Shown in pieces: positions 1-17,069 of a stretch of DNA of 64,000 nt. Every line of letters starts with the position of its first letter. Within the stretch, counting starts at the first letter, position 1. The notes beneath the pieces were generated by a model. The model did no database searches. It was not told the DNA's origin and worked only from the letters and a program-made list of their open reading frames with translations. This DNA is from Tetradesmus obliquus (taxonomy: Eukaryota; Chlorophyta; Chlorophyceae; Sphaeropleales; Scenedesmaceae): assembly GCA_030272155.1 (NCBI GenBank), contig CP126197.1:6060560-6124559 (forward strand), in the 5' to 3' direction. Made by a program: the position numbers and the translations under genes.

Positions 1-553
1 GATTTTGACACATGCCATGCTCAGCAAGGCTTGCTACTAGCAAGAATACTTGCAGCAGACCTGGTTGCGCCGCACCGGCCCGGGGTGCAACTTTTGAGAT
101 ACAAACGCTGCAGAGTGCTGGGGTTGGGGGCCAAGCTGGGGCGCAATATCCTGCGTATAGGTTTGAATGCCCACAATATCATGCATCAGAGCTTCCTCTT
201 TGGATATGTGTTGAGGCCTAGGGAAGTGCAGGCCTGCCCTCAGGACTTTCTGTCAATCATTTCAGTTACGGACTTAGATCAGCCTCAGAAGCGGCGCAAA
301 AAACTCCAAATATACTCTGATACTAAACAGAAGAGGAGTTCGACTCTTGCGACGGCCGCAATTCAAGCACTCTCGTGTTATTTGCCCTCGCCTGTACCTC
401 GACAGACCGCGACATGCTACTTGTGGGTCGATCCCTCACACGATCCTTCCTTTTCAGCCCTGGTGCAACACGCATTCAGAGGCCAGAACACAGCAAAGCC
501 GCCAAAGGCAGGTGGCTGGTGAATCTACTGCGTGTTGCCTGTAGTCAGTAAAG
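1..553. other. Region upstream of RPL5, no gene recognised
   Basis: No protein family is recognisable in either strand. It should contain the promoter and 5' leader of the ribosomal protein gene that starts at 554. The bases just before that start are A/G-rich (GTAAAG before ATG). Long open frames here (for example 31-522 on +) show no familiar motif and are probably chance frames in GC-rich DNA. Confidence 0.5.
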
Positions 554-3500
554 ATGGGATACGTCAAGGTTGTGAAGAGTAGCAGCTACTACTCTCGCTA
601 CCAGGTGAGCTGCGCACACCTGGGTGCCTGAGGCTGCTTCACTGTGCCTGCCGCCCTGTTCTGCGGTGTGCCACTGTGGGCAGCAAGCTGACGGCGTGTT
701 TGTGTTGCGACCACAGGTCAAGTTCAGGAGGAGGCGTCAGGTGGGCAGCGGGCTGGTGCATGCAGGCTAAAACGCAGCTGAACAGTCGATGCTCGGCCTG
801 CTCGAGCCTCAGTGGCAGCTCAGGGCCAGCAGCATGAGCCTGCAGCCGTCGATCAATGAAATCAGTATCTCGAGGATGCAATGGCAACGTTGGGCGCCAG
901 GCAGCAGCAGCTATGCGGCAGCAGCACATGCAGCAGCAGTCGAGGCGACTGCTGCTGTCATTGCAAGCTTGGTGGCCGGCTGCTGCAGCTGCAGTGGTTG
1001 GAATTCCTTGTCAAGGAGGGGCTTGAGGACTGAGGAGCAACAGCATGCGATCTGAGTACAACAGCGCAGCGGCAGCAGCAGCAGCAGCAGCAGCAGCAAT
1101 GGCGCACTTCTGGACACAGCCACAGCTCCCTTTGGCACTGTGACTACAGCTCCTGTGCCAATCAGCACAGCAGTCAAGCAGTAGAGCTGTGAAACAGCAG
1201 CAACAACTGCTGTACATACTGCAGCTGAACCTGCTCCTTTTGTGCCTCCGTGTGCCTGCCTTCGCTCCCTGTGCTGCTGCTGCTGCTGCCCCCAGGGCAA
1301 GACCGACTACCGTGCCCGCCTCAGGCTGACCACCCAGGACAAGAACAAGTACAACACCCACAAGTACCGCCTGGTGGTGCGCTTCTCCAACAAGGACATC
1401 ACCTGCCAGGTGGTGTACGCAGCCATCGCCGGAGATGTGGTGGTGGCAGCAGCCTACGCGCACGAGCTGCCCAAGTTCGGCCTCAAGGTGCGGGGTGGGG
1501 AGCAGGCAGGGAGGGGCAGGGAGAAGGGCGCAGGCAGCAGCAGGCACGGCTGTTGACGCGCAGATGCTGATGCTGGCAGCAGCATCAGCAGCCAGTGGGG
1601 GCTGGACAGCAGCAGCATTACCAGCAGCAGGGCGACCGGCTTGCAGTAGCAGGGAGGTGGCGGGCGAATACACAGCAGCTGAGCTGCGTCATGGCAAGAG
1701 GCTGCAACAACACGCTGGCTTGCAGCTGCAAGTGAACAGGTGGCAGTGAACAGTAGCTTGCAGGCACTGCTGCTGCTCCCCCTTGGCCAGCAGCAGGCGA
1801 AGCACACGCAGCAGGCACAGCAGCAGCTGCGAAGGAGCTGTGCTGGCGGCAGTGCTGCGCACTTGCGGCTGAAGCAGGCGCGCAGTAGCGCATGGCAGCT
1901 GTTCAGACAGCAACAGCTCAGCACCTGCGCAGCAGCAGCCGCCAGGCAGCGCAGCAGCAGCCTGGGTGCTGCAGCCGACGCGCACCTGCAGGCGGAGCAG
2001 CCATTGGTTCAGTGGCAGCCAGTGCTGTTGCGCTGGCCTTGCCGCTCAGCCCGTGCAGTGCGCCGCTGGTTGAAGGCAGCTGCTGCTCGCACATAGGCCG
2101 GCAGCGACCTTGTTGTGAGCATGGGCATGAACCCTTGCTGGCAACTGATGCAGCAGCAGCAGCAACAGCAGCGGCAGAGACACGTTGCCGGAGCAGCTGC
2201 TGCATGAGGCGGGGTGCAGCAGGGGCACGAGAAGCCTCAGTCAGCAGCGCAATGCAGCATGCCAGCTGTGAACACGCAGCGAGCTGTGCCAGTAGTGTTC
2301 AGCCATGTGCTGCACATGCACCATTGCACCAGCAGCACCATGCCAGATGTGCAGCAACTCCTGTGCTGAGCATGTAATCTGGCCTTGCATGCTCCTTCTG
2401 TGGCTGTACAGCAGTTGCCTGTAGATGGTGGTACAGCAGCCAGCACCAACAGCAGCAGTGAGGCCAGCTTGCGGCTGCCTGATTAGTCGGTTGTAGTGCA
2501 TCAGGCAGTAAAGCAAGCTGCTGCGTCGCCACAGTTGTCTGGTGCCTGCCATTGCCCACACCATTGTGCACGTCAGCGATGAGTCAAAGTTTACATGTTG
2601 CTGCCTCTCCAGCCGCCGCACACCCCACGTCACTCTGCTCTCATCAACCCATCCGCGCCTCTCTGCAATTCTATCCTTCCCGTTGCCGCAGGTTGGCCTG
2701 AACAACTACTCTGCCGCGTACGCCACGGGCCTGCTGCTGGCGCGCCGCGTGCTGACCAAGTACGGCCTGGCCGACACCTACAAGGGCTGCGAGGAGCCCG
2801 ATGGCGAGGACTTCAACGTGGAGGCGGCCGAGGAGGGCCCGCGGCCCTTCTACTGCCTGCTGGACGCGGGCCTCAAGCGCACCAGCACCGGCAGCAAGAC
2901 CTTCGGCGCGCTGAAGGTGCGGCACGCTGGGGGAGGGGGCATGCTGCAGCAGTAGTAGCTTGGGAGGTGGCTGCAGGCGGCCTGTCAAGGCTGAGGCGGT
3001 TCGGGTGTCTGCAGCTGTTGCCTGCACCCAGCGTGCTGGCCTGCGTGCTTGTGCTGGCAGTGTTGTTCAGGCCTTGCTGTGCACATGTCTGCCAGCATGC
3101 AGTGTCGGTTGCAGCAGTTGGCGCCACATGTGTTCCTGCTGGCATGGCCCATCATACACATTGTCACGTCGCCAGCAGCTCCCCATCTTTCAACATCATT
3201 TGCAACAGTAGGGTAAACAATTGCATTAGTTGTCACGTTCAAGCTGCTTCGTAGCTGTATGCTCACTTCTGTTGCTTCCCCCCCCTCCCCCCCACCAGGG
3301 TGCGCTGGACGGCGGCCTGGACATCCCCCACAACGAAAAGCGCCTGGTGGGCTGGACCAAGGAGGAGGGCCTGGAGGCTGAGGTGCTCAAGAAGTACATC
3401 TACGGCGGCCACGTGGCGGAGTACATGGAGGAGATGGAGGAGGAGGACCCCGAGAAGTACAACAGGTGAGGGGGGGGGGGGGGGGGGCTGACACAGGGCA

Positions 3501-4288
3501 ATGCTGAGTATGCACTGTCAGTGCCGTGCGCTGCAGCTCGAGCTTGCTCTTTGCAACTGCATCGGCGTCTTTCAGTCAGTGCAGCATGTGCATGTGTCAG
3601 CTGCGCTGTGCTTTCAGCACCTGATGGCTAGCAGCTGAATGTGCTTGGCCTGCCTGTTGCTGCTGCTTCCCCTGCTGCTGCTGCTGCTGCCAGGCACTTT
3701 GCCGCGTACATCGAGGAGGACCTGGGCGCTGACGACCTGGAGGAGCTGTACCAGAAGGTGGGCGGTGGGGGCAGGCAGAGGCTTTATCCAGGGGCATGCC
3801 AGCTGGGCAGCAGGTCTCATGCGGCATGTGGTGATACGGGCTTGTGGGAGAGGCCAGCTGCAGCTCGGCCACTGTTGTTGAAGCTCATCAGCGCAGCACT
3901 GTGACTGCTGTGCGCTGGTTGTGCTGCAACCGTCGCTAGTGGTGCTAGGGTTTGTTTGACAACCTTGTGTTCCCATATCAGGTGCGTCTGACCACGTGCC
4001 GCACTAAATTTTGCGGCAGTCTGTCTTCTTCCCTTCATGCTGTATCCCGGCCCCTTCGCTGCTGTATGACTGTGTCCCTCACCATGTTGCTGCTTCTGCT
4101 GCTGCTGTGTGTGTGTCCCGCCCCCTCAGGTGCACGAGGCCATCCGCGCCAACCCCGTGACGGAGAAGAAGGCGCGCTCCAAGCCCGCCGACGCCAAGCG
4201 CTGGCAGCCGGCCAAGCTGACCTACGAGGAGCGCAAGGAGCGCCTCAAGGCCAAGCTCAACACGCTCATGGAGGCAGACGACGAGTAG
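554..4288 (+). CDS. RPL5: 60S ribosomal protein L5 (uL18), 7 exons
   Basis: Cytosolic large-subunit protein that binds 5S rRNA and, with uL5, forms the 5S RNP. Exons: 554-604, 717-740, 1296-1487, 2692-2916, 3299-3465, 3694-3757, 4130-4288, giving 293 residues, close to the usual eukaryotic length of about 297. It starts [17 protein letters not shown], continues VKFRRRRQ then [11 protein letters not shown], and has the family blocks [34 protein letters not shown]-type glycine-rich core and [15 protein letters not shown]. The C-terminus is basic and ends MEADDE. All introns join in phase; the fifth junction splits an Arg codon (AG/G). Introns are short except the third (1488-2691), which is GCA-repeat-rich. 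Expected to be highly expressed and constitutive. The family assignment is very secure; the only soft point is the second, 8-codon exon, which the family alignment requires. Confidence 0.96.
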
Positions 4289-5483
4289 GCCGGCAGCCAT
4301 GGTACCATGGGTGCTGGCTGTGCTTGCCGCATGCCGGGCTGCAGGGCGCTGGCTGCAACGCGAGGGCGCAGGGCAGAAAGGGCGTGCTTCTAGTGCGTAC
4401 GCAGCGAGAAAAGGGCTGTTGCCGGGCACTCTTCAGCCAGCTGCGTTACCAGCTGCTGCCATCAGCTGCATGCGTGCTGGGGCTGAGGGCCCATGTTGGC
4501 TTGTCAGCTGGGGCTGAGGCTGTCTGTGGCACCAGCCTTGCTGGCAGAGCCTGGTGGTCACTTTGTAGATTGAGGTTCTGGTAACAACTCGCTGCTTTCA
4601 ACCAGTGCTCGCGAGGCACGTTGTTCACCATGAATTCATGGTCCTGGAACACTGAATCCTTGTTGTATCGTTGTTAGAACCCAGCTTGCGTGTTTTGGGC
4701 AGGTTTGCAGCGCTTCCTTGTAGCGCCTGGCAAAAGTGTCACAGCGCGACCACGAGCTGTGCTTGCAAATGACCTGCACAGGACGCAGAGCTAAAAAGCC
4801 CGCAAGTCAGTTCAGACGCATTCTTACACTGCCAAAGGCTGGCCAGCGGTCCCATGGGGACAAGCTAGCTCAACTTGGCTCAATGATTGTAAACGCCCTG
4901 CGAAGGCTCATGCTCAGCAGCCAATGCAGTAGGCTCAAGTAATGCGCAGCTACTAGCCTCAAAGGCATGCCGCCACATACGTCATAGCATGTCTGTCACA
5001 CGCCTGGCTAGATAGCATACCCAGCAGTAAACTATCACCAGCGGCATCTTGTCACCTTCTGCTACCACACTATGCCACAGCAGTATGTACTGCCAACCAT
5101 CCCAGCTGCAGCACAGCTGTTCTGGGCTGTGGCGTGGTGTCAGTGGCTGGGGCCATCACAAATAAACCAAATGATGCAATGCACCACCGAGCGTGGCAGT
5201 GCTGTCCATTTCAAGCAGGTAATCCGACATGCGTGCAAACCCATCCTTTCATGAACATGGTAACATGCCATAAGTAGCAGTAACATACCACCGCCACAAA
5301 CACGTTCTGTTTAAATAACTTTAGCCTTAGCAGCACGCCATAATTCACATCAAATGAAAACCTTGCGTTGTCATTTGCAGCGCAGCATTGATCATGGACA
5401 AAATATAAGATGTCTGCGCATGATTGTGTGCATGCCCGACCCTCCTGCAGCGTGCCGGCAGTTCTTCCTCAGCAGCAGCAGGC
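4289..5483. other. Convergent intergenic region RPL5 / PKG
   Basis: RPL5 and the protein kinase gene run tail to tail into this 1.2 kb. It holds their 3' UTRs. A TGTAA poly(A) signal for RPL5 lies at 4888-4892. A 14-bp palindrome CCATGGTACCATGG sits just after the RPL5 stop. No coding sequence is recognised. Confidence 0.5.
4888..4892 (+). terminator. TGTAA poly(A) signal candidate for RPL5
   Basis: TGTAA is the usual green-algal poly(A) signal. This copy is 600 nt after the RPL5 stop and is the first clear one seen on the + strand. The distance is long but plausible for algal 3' UTRs. Confidence 0.4.
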
Positions 5484-10707
<5,224 letters not shown>

Positions 10708-11389
10708 GTCTAGCAAGTGGTCTTCGTACGAGTAGGTGTTGTCCTCGTACACGGGAAGAGGCGCTGGCTGGCCAGCTACTCCTGGGGTATCCACCGTGCC
10801 TTGTTTCTGTGTGTTGCCTGCCCAACAGAACAGCAGGGAAGCTCAGTCAGTACCAAGCAATGACTGCACTGAAGGGCTGCACGTGACAACAACAAAAACT
10901 CATCTACTCAAAAGTCATTCATGACGTGAGCCTGCATGCTGACGTGCCTGCCTCGTTGCCTCGGGCTCTCACCTGTCTGTAGTCACTACCCCAGCTACTG
11001 CTGCACGTGAGTGTTTGCCTGGGCGAAGGTGAGATGCACTGCCTGCTGAGCGCTGACGTGTGCTTGGCCCCAATGATGTGGCGCAGAGTCAACATGAAGC
11101 GAGCACTGTTGCCCGGTGTTGAAACCCGGTGCTGCTTCTTTCGTGACACCCGCTGGAGCGCATCCTCTGGTGGCGTAGATGGAATCGTCACCGTCGATAT
11201 CTATGTTTCTTTGTTTTTCTGGCGATGCATATGATCGGTGCCCGCTTGGCTACTCCGTTGATGGTCGATTTCGGCACTGACGTCTGCAGTTCCAGAAAGT
11301 CTCGGTTGCTTCTTCGTAGCTTTTAAAATGTTCCTATAGCGGTGGAACCGTCGGATCCATGGCCTGTGAGAAGCTGGTGTTGGCCCAGA
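10708..11389. promoter_or_regulatory. Head-to-head promoter region, PKG (-) and S9 peptidase (+)
   Basis: About 680 bp separate the proposed starts of two divergently transcribed genes. The stretch from about 10970 to 11090 on the minus strand has an open frame ending in a good donor (CAG/GTGAGA) that could be a further 5' exon of the kinase gene, in phase with an acceptor near 10810. No TATA box is obvious. Confidence 0.35.
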
Positions 11390-14300
11390 ATGCCACCGCA
11401 GGCCACCAGCATAGGGCCCCTAAGGACGCTCGTGCTATTATTTGTATGCATATTATATGCTAGGGCTTTGGCTGGACCTGGATCGGGCGACCAGGTAGGT
11501 GTTGTAGACCAGCAGCAAGTGAACAGGCACTGCGGTCATCCATTGCCTGTTGCCAGGCGTATGCAGCTGCTGACATACTTTGGTTATGCAGGAGGCATCT
11601 TGGGACGCAGAAGCTTCAGCCTGCATCACAGGTCCCCCTGCAGGTGCGCCCATACAGTGCCTGCTGACTCTGGAGCAAGTTCTGCTGCCGCTGCCATGAC
11701 AGCATCCTGCCTGGCCGTCCTGGCATGCTCTCAACTCGCTGTGCTGCACCCGCGCAGGTGTCCAGGCCCCCACAGCACCCAGGCGGCCAAAGACTCTGTT
11801 GACAGCAGCTGGCCCAGTCGTGGATGACTTTCACTGGTGAGCGCCCGCCCCTAGGTCGTGCAGGTTGCGCAGTCAGCAGCTGCTCATGCAAGCCACAACA
11901 GTAGCAAGTGTATTTCACGCACCCTTTACTTCATCAGAAATCTCCAGGCTTGCCATTGGTTGTTCACAGCGTTGCCCCTCCTGCTTCCCTGTGTCCTGCT
12001 GCCACTGCTGCAGGCTGCGTGATGACAGCCACTCAGACCCGGAGGTGCTGGGCTACCTCACAGCAGAGAACGCATACTCGGATGCCACCCTGGCGCAGCT
12101 GCAGCCGCTTGCAGCCAAGCTGGCAGCTGAGATGGAGGGGCGCTTGAACAAGCCCAACGACCCTGTGCCTGTGCGGCAGGGGGCCTGGTGGTACTATGAG
12201 CGACAGGAGGAGGGCCAGCGCTTCTGGCAGCGCTACAGGCGGCCAGCACAGCCAGCGCAGCAGCAACAGCAACAGCCATCTGCTGCCCGCAGCAGCAGCA
12301 ACACCAACAGCAATGCTGCTGGTCTTGCAACGCAGCAGCATCTTGCTGAGGGTGGCAGCTTAGCCTGGAATGAGGTGGGGCCCCAGCCGGATGCACCTGA
12401 GCAAGTGGTGCTGGATCCGAACGCTGAGTGCGAGCAGGCACTGGCAGGGCTCACTGACAGCAGCAGCACGCCCGGCACAAGTGGCAACAGCTCAGGCAGC
12501 AATGGCAGCAGCAGCGGCAACGGCGGCAGCAACGCTGACGCACAGCACTGTGACGTATACGGCAGCAGTGTGTCCCCCAATGGCGCACTGGTAGCGTTCG
12601 GTGTCGACGTCAGCGGCAGTGAGCAGTACCAGCTGCTGGTGCGACATATTGACAGCGGACGCACGCTGCTGCCAGCGCCGCTGCCTGGCACCAGTGGCGA
12701 CTACGAGTGGGCTGCTGACAGTGCTGGACTGTTCTTTGTGACGCGTGACAGCGTCACCAACCGCCCCTGGCGGGTGTGGTTTATCAGGCTAGGCAGCAGC
12801 AGCAGTAGCAGTGGCAGCGCAGCACCGCCTGTGCTGTTGTGGCAGGAGGACAACCCTGCCTTCTACCTGTCCCTCAGCCGCAGCAGCAGCGGCCGGTTCC
12901 TGCTGCTGTCAGGTGCCAGCGAGGTGACCCGCCAGGTGCTGCTGCTGGACCTGCAGCAGCACGCGCCACCCAGCGCAGACGCGTGGCTGGTGCCTGCGCC
13001 GCGCGTGCATGGCGTGCAGCAGCAGGTGGTGGGGCACTGGCAGTCCTGGCTGTTCCTGCTGGTGGTCAGCCCAGACACGCCCAACGGGGAGCTGCTGGTG
13101 GCGCCAGTGGAGGCCTCGCAGCAGCACACGGTGAGCGGCCAGCTGGCAGCGGCCCGGCATGGGCCCAGCATGCTCCCGGCACAATGAGGCGCATGCTGCA
13201 GACAAAAGCTCCTCTGCGTGCATCTGCTTGCAGGACAGCGTTCCCAAATGGTTCAGACCTATCCCCAGCGGACATCTGCTTGCAGGACATCTTACGCCAT
13301 TGGATGCAGACGAATCCACAGTGTACACTTGCTTGCAGGACAGCGTTGACTGGTGATGCAGACTAACCCTCAGCATACATTTGCTTGCAGGACAGCTTAA
13401 TGATTTGCTACATGCTGCTGCATGCGAAGGCACAGTCGGCGCTACAGCTTGCGTCGCTGAGCTGGTGTTGCTGCTGCGTTCTGGCTTGTTCCCTGCCGTG
13501 CTGTGCTGCTGCCAGGTGCTGCTGCCGCACCGGCGCGAGGTGGAGCTGGAGGACGTGCGCATCTACGCGCACCACCTGGTGCTGGCGGAGCGGCAGCTGG
13601 GCCACACCACCATCACCGTGTACTGCCTGCCCGCCAACAGCAGCGCTGCTGCGCTCGCAGCCTGCAGGTACAACAGCACCGCAGCGAGTGCAGCAGAGGC
13701 ACAGGCGGCCAAGGCAGAAGCTCAGCAGCCACAGCAGCAGTCACAGCAGCAGCAGGCGGGGTCTAGCCGTGGCGATGCAGCCAGTGACAGCAAGCCCAGC
13801 TCACAGCCTGGTGCAAGCAGCAGCAGTGGCACAGCTGAGGCTGAGCTTGTGTCCACGCAGAGCAGTGCTGATGATCTGCAGGATCAGCCATTGTCTTTGT
13901 CTGAGGCGCTGCCGCTGCTGGCCAGCAGCACTGCAGCCACACAGCCCGATGCCCACCACCAGTCTGGCACCTTTGTCATGATTAGGGGCAGGGCAGGCAG
14001 CAGTGATCAGGCCGACCAGGACAGTCCCACATTCTCGCTGTTGGACCCTGCAGTGGCAGTGGAGCAGCAGCAGCAGCAGCAACAACAGCAGCATAAAAGA
14101 CAGCAGCAGGAAGCTAAAAGCAGGTTCAGCAGCTACAGGCGGCAGGCAGCAGCCGTACGGCCTGGCAGCAAAAGCCTTCCTGCGTCTGCACAGCCTCAAC
14201 AGCACGAGCAGCAGCGGTCTGCAGGCACTGGCAGCGTCAGTGGCGGCAAGCAAGCAGCAGCTGCCAAGCCTGCTGTCAAGCCTTCTGCTGGCAGAGCTGC

Positions 14301-17069
14301 CAACGCTGGCAGTACTGCCAAGGCTAAGGGCGCGGTCAAAAGCGGCAAGGCTGGCAGTGGCAGCAGCAGCAGCAGCACTGACAAGGCAAACGCCAGCACT
14401 GCAGCAGTGCAGCCTGCTGCGCAGGCACACCAGCCTGCCCGCCCGCCTGTGCTGTCTCCTGAGAACAGCTGGCAGGTCGCATTTGAGGAGGATGCGTACA
14501 GCGTGAGCATCCTGGACAGCGGCGACTGGGCTGCGCCGCTGCTGCGGCTGTCGTACACCAGCTTCACCACGCCGCACACGGTGCTGGACATCCACATGTT
14601 CACGCAGCGCCGCGTGGTGCGCTCCGTGGCTGCTGTGGGGGGCGGCTTCCGGCCCAGCGACTACCGCAGCTACCGGCTGTGGGCGTCTGCGGGCGACGGC
14701 GTGGAGGTGCCGCTGAGCCTGGTGTACCGCCTGGACAGCTTCACGCGCAACGGGCGCAACCCCGCGCTGCTGATGGTGTACGGCGCATACGGTGAGCGCC
14801 TGCGGGGGCTGTGGAGCTGGCGGCGGGTGCTGCTAGCTGCGTGTTGTGTGTCGCTGCTCTTCTCGGCTGTCCTGCAGCCATGCATCCTGCCCTTCATCCC
14901 TGTGCACATGTGTGTTCGACCTGCTGCTGCATTGTTTGATGGTTTAGACAGCATATTTTCAGCATCAGCGCTGCTCTACTTGCTGACCTGCCTTCTCTGT
15001 GCCGTGTTCCTGCTGTGCCTCTGCCTCCTTCTCACCCGCGCCGCCACACCCGCCAGGCACCAAGTACGACCCCGAGTGGGACAGCCGCCTGCTGAGCCTG
15101 CTGGACCGCGGCTGGGTGTTGGGCATCGCGCACGTGAGGGGAGGCGGCGAGCTGGGCTACGCCTGGCACGCTGCGGGGCGCCTGGAGCACAAGCCCAACA
15201 GCTTCTCCGACCTGGCGGCAGCAGCAGCCACCATGATCGCACACAACCTGACCTCCCCCGGCAGGCTGGCGGTGTGGGGCCGCAGCGCGGGTGGGCTAAC
15301 TGCCGCCGGAGCGATTAATGCTGAGCCGCACCTCTTCAACTCGGCGCTGCTGGACGTGCCGTTCCTTGACGTGGTGGGTGACCTGGTGGATGCCGGGCTG
15401 CCGCTGACGGTGAAGGAGTGGGACGAGTGGGGCCACCCGCTGACCAACGCCAGCCAGGCGGCAGTCATCGCCTCATACAGCCCCGTGCACAATGTGAAGA
15501 CAGGCGCCAGCTACCCGCACATGCTGGTGACGGCAGGGCTCATGGACAAGCGCGTGGGCTACTGGGAGGCGGCCAAGTGGGTGGCGCAGCTGCGCGCAGC
15601 AGGGAGCAGCAGCAGTGATGATGACAGCAACGACCAGCAGTACCTTGGGCGTCTGCATGGGGATGTGGCAGGTAGTGGCAGCAGTGATGCGGCTGCTGCT
15701 GCTGCAGCAGCAGCAGCACTGGATGGAGGCGGCGTCAGTGCCAGCAGTAGCAGGCACAGGCGGCATGGCAGCCACCAGGCGCTGCTGCTGGTGACGGACA
15801 TGAGCGGCGGCCACTTCAGCACCGGCGGCAGCGGCAGCAGCACAGACGACGCTGCGCTCAAGTACGCCTTCCTCATCGCCACGCTCCCCAGCTGCGGCAG
15901 CGCCGCAGGCCTGACAGGCCCTGACGTGCAGCGCGCGGCGCAGCCGCAGCAGCTGCGCGGCATGGTGTCCCTGGTGGGCGACAGCGGCAGCGGCGTGAAG
16001 GCTGTGCTGTCGCTGCTGCCTGTGCCGCTGCAGCGGCTGCTGGTTGGCCTGGCGGGCCTGCTGGTGACTGCTGGGCTCATGTCAGGTGAGGGGCAGGGTG
16101 CTTCGGGTGACCTGTGGGCTGCGCATGGTCTGCAGGTGGCAGTCATGCATGAAGTAGGCTTGCTTTTCTGGTGCCAGGCTCTTGACCTCTGCAAGAATGT
16201 TTGGCCTCAGCTGCAGCAGCCTATGTCTGCAGGCTGCGTTGGTGTGTATGTGGCTCATGCTGTAGCCTAGTCAGCCACCACTGCATGGTACACAGCTCCC
16301 CTTGTGTCTCACTCGTGTTTCCCATGCTCCCTGCGGTGCAGTGCTGTGGCAAGCCAGCCGCGTGTGGTGGCCTGCAGGCATCAACCCCGCAGTCATCCAG
16401 GCCACACTAGACCTGGCAGCAAGTGGCAGCACGCCCCACAGCAAGCATGGCGCATGCGGCGGCAGCAGCAGCTGCAAGCTGTCCTCCGGGCCCAGCAAGC
16501 AGGGCAGGGAGGTGTCGCGCCGCACCAGCACGGCCAGCACAGCTGCAGCTGCGGCAGCGGCGTCACCAGCCAGCGACTGGCACCTGCAGCAGCGGCTGTC
16601 AGTGTCCATAGGCGAGTCAACGCCGCTGCTGCTGGGTGCCTGCTTGTCGCCAGGCCCTGCCAGTGCCAGGCATGCGCTGAGCCCTGGCAGGCTGGACGCC
16701 TGCCTGCGCAGCAGCCCTGCTGGCGCTGGTGGGCTGGGCGCAGCACACGGCAGTGCCGCAACAGGCTACCACCACCACCACCACCACCAGCAGCAGCAGG
16801 CTGCGCTGGTGTTTGGTGGCCTGATGGACGACTGGCTGCTCGAGCTGACCTCAGCAGTGCCGGACGCTGTCGGCCGCACACAGCAGCACCACCCTGGCCA
16901 GCTGCAGCAGTACCCGTCCTCACCAGTCAGCACTGGCAGCCAGCATCAGCAGCCACAGCTGCCACCACTGCATCATCACCACAGCAGCACCAGCAGCAGC
17001 AGCAGCACAGTGCAGCGGCCTCTGTCATATGCTGAGCGGCGCTCCAGCCAGACTGGCATTGGCATGTAG
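11390..17069 (+). CDS. Oligopeptidase B / prolyl-oligopeptidase family serine peptidase (S9A), greatly expanded
   Basis: Exons 11390-11494, 11592-11643, 11758-11836, 12014-13130, 13516-14791, 15057-16085 and 16342-17069 join in phase to 1461 residues, about twice the usual 680-730. Residues 1-28 form a signal peptide (basic TSIGPLR, hydrophobic LVLLFVCIL, then ARALA cleavage-like site). The S9 N-terminus is DDFHWLRDDSHSDPEVLGYL, followed by the propeller. The catalytic domain has GRSAGG (nucleophile near residue 953), Asp in MDKRVGYWE (about 1040) and His in GGHFSTGG (about 1129), so the triad looks complete. It should cleave short peptides in the secretory pathway or outside the cell. Between propeller blades lies about 260 residues of Gln/Ser/Ala-rich sequence. 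The C-terminus adds a hydrophobic segment (LLVGLAGLLVTAGLM) split by the last intron and a His/Gln/Ser-rich tail. Donor choice for exon 2 (11631 or 11643) is ambiguous but phase-neutral. Confidence 0.87.
13190..13400 (+). repeat. Intronic minisatellite, about 52 bp x 4
   Basis: Within intron 4 of the S9 peptidase gene the block TTGCAGGACA recurs at 13228, 13280, 13333 and 13385, spaced 52-53 bp, each within a diverged repeat unit. Each copy looks like a 3' splice site (pyrimidines then TTGCAG). The frame-consistent acceptor is further on, at 13515/13516. Confidence 0.75.

Noticed and set aside
13381-13515. Upstream extension of the peptidase exon frame
   Set aside because: Open by chance; it contains the minisatellite end, and the good acceptor at 13515 restores the phase of the previous exon.
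14792-15056. Read-through of the peptidase frame between exons
   Set aside because: Clear GTGAGC donor and CAG acceptor; removing it gives the family sequence GAYGTKYDPEW.
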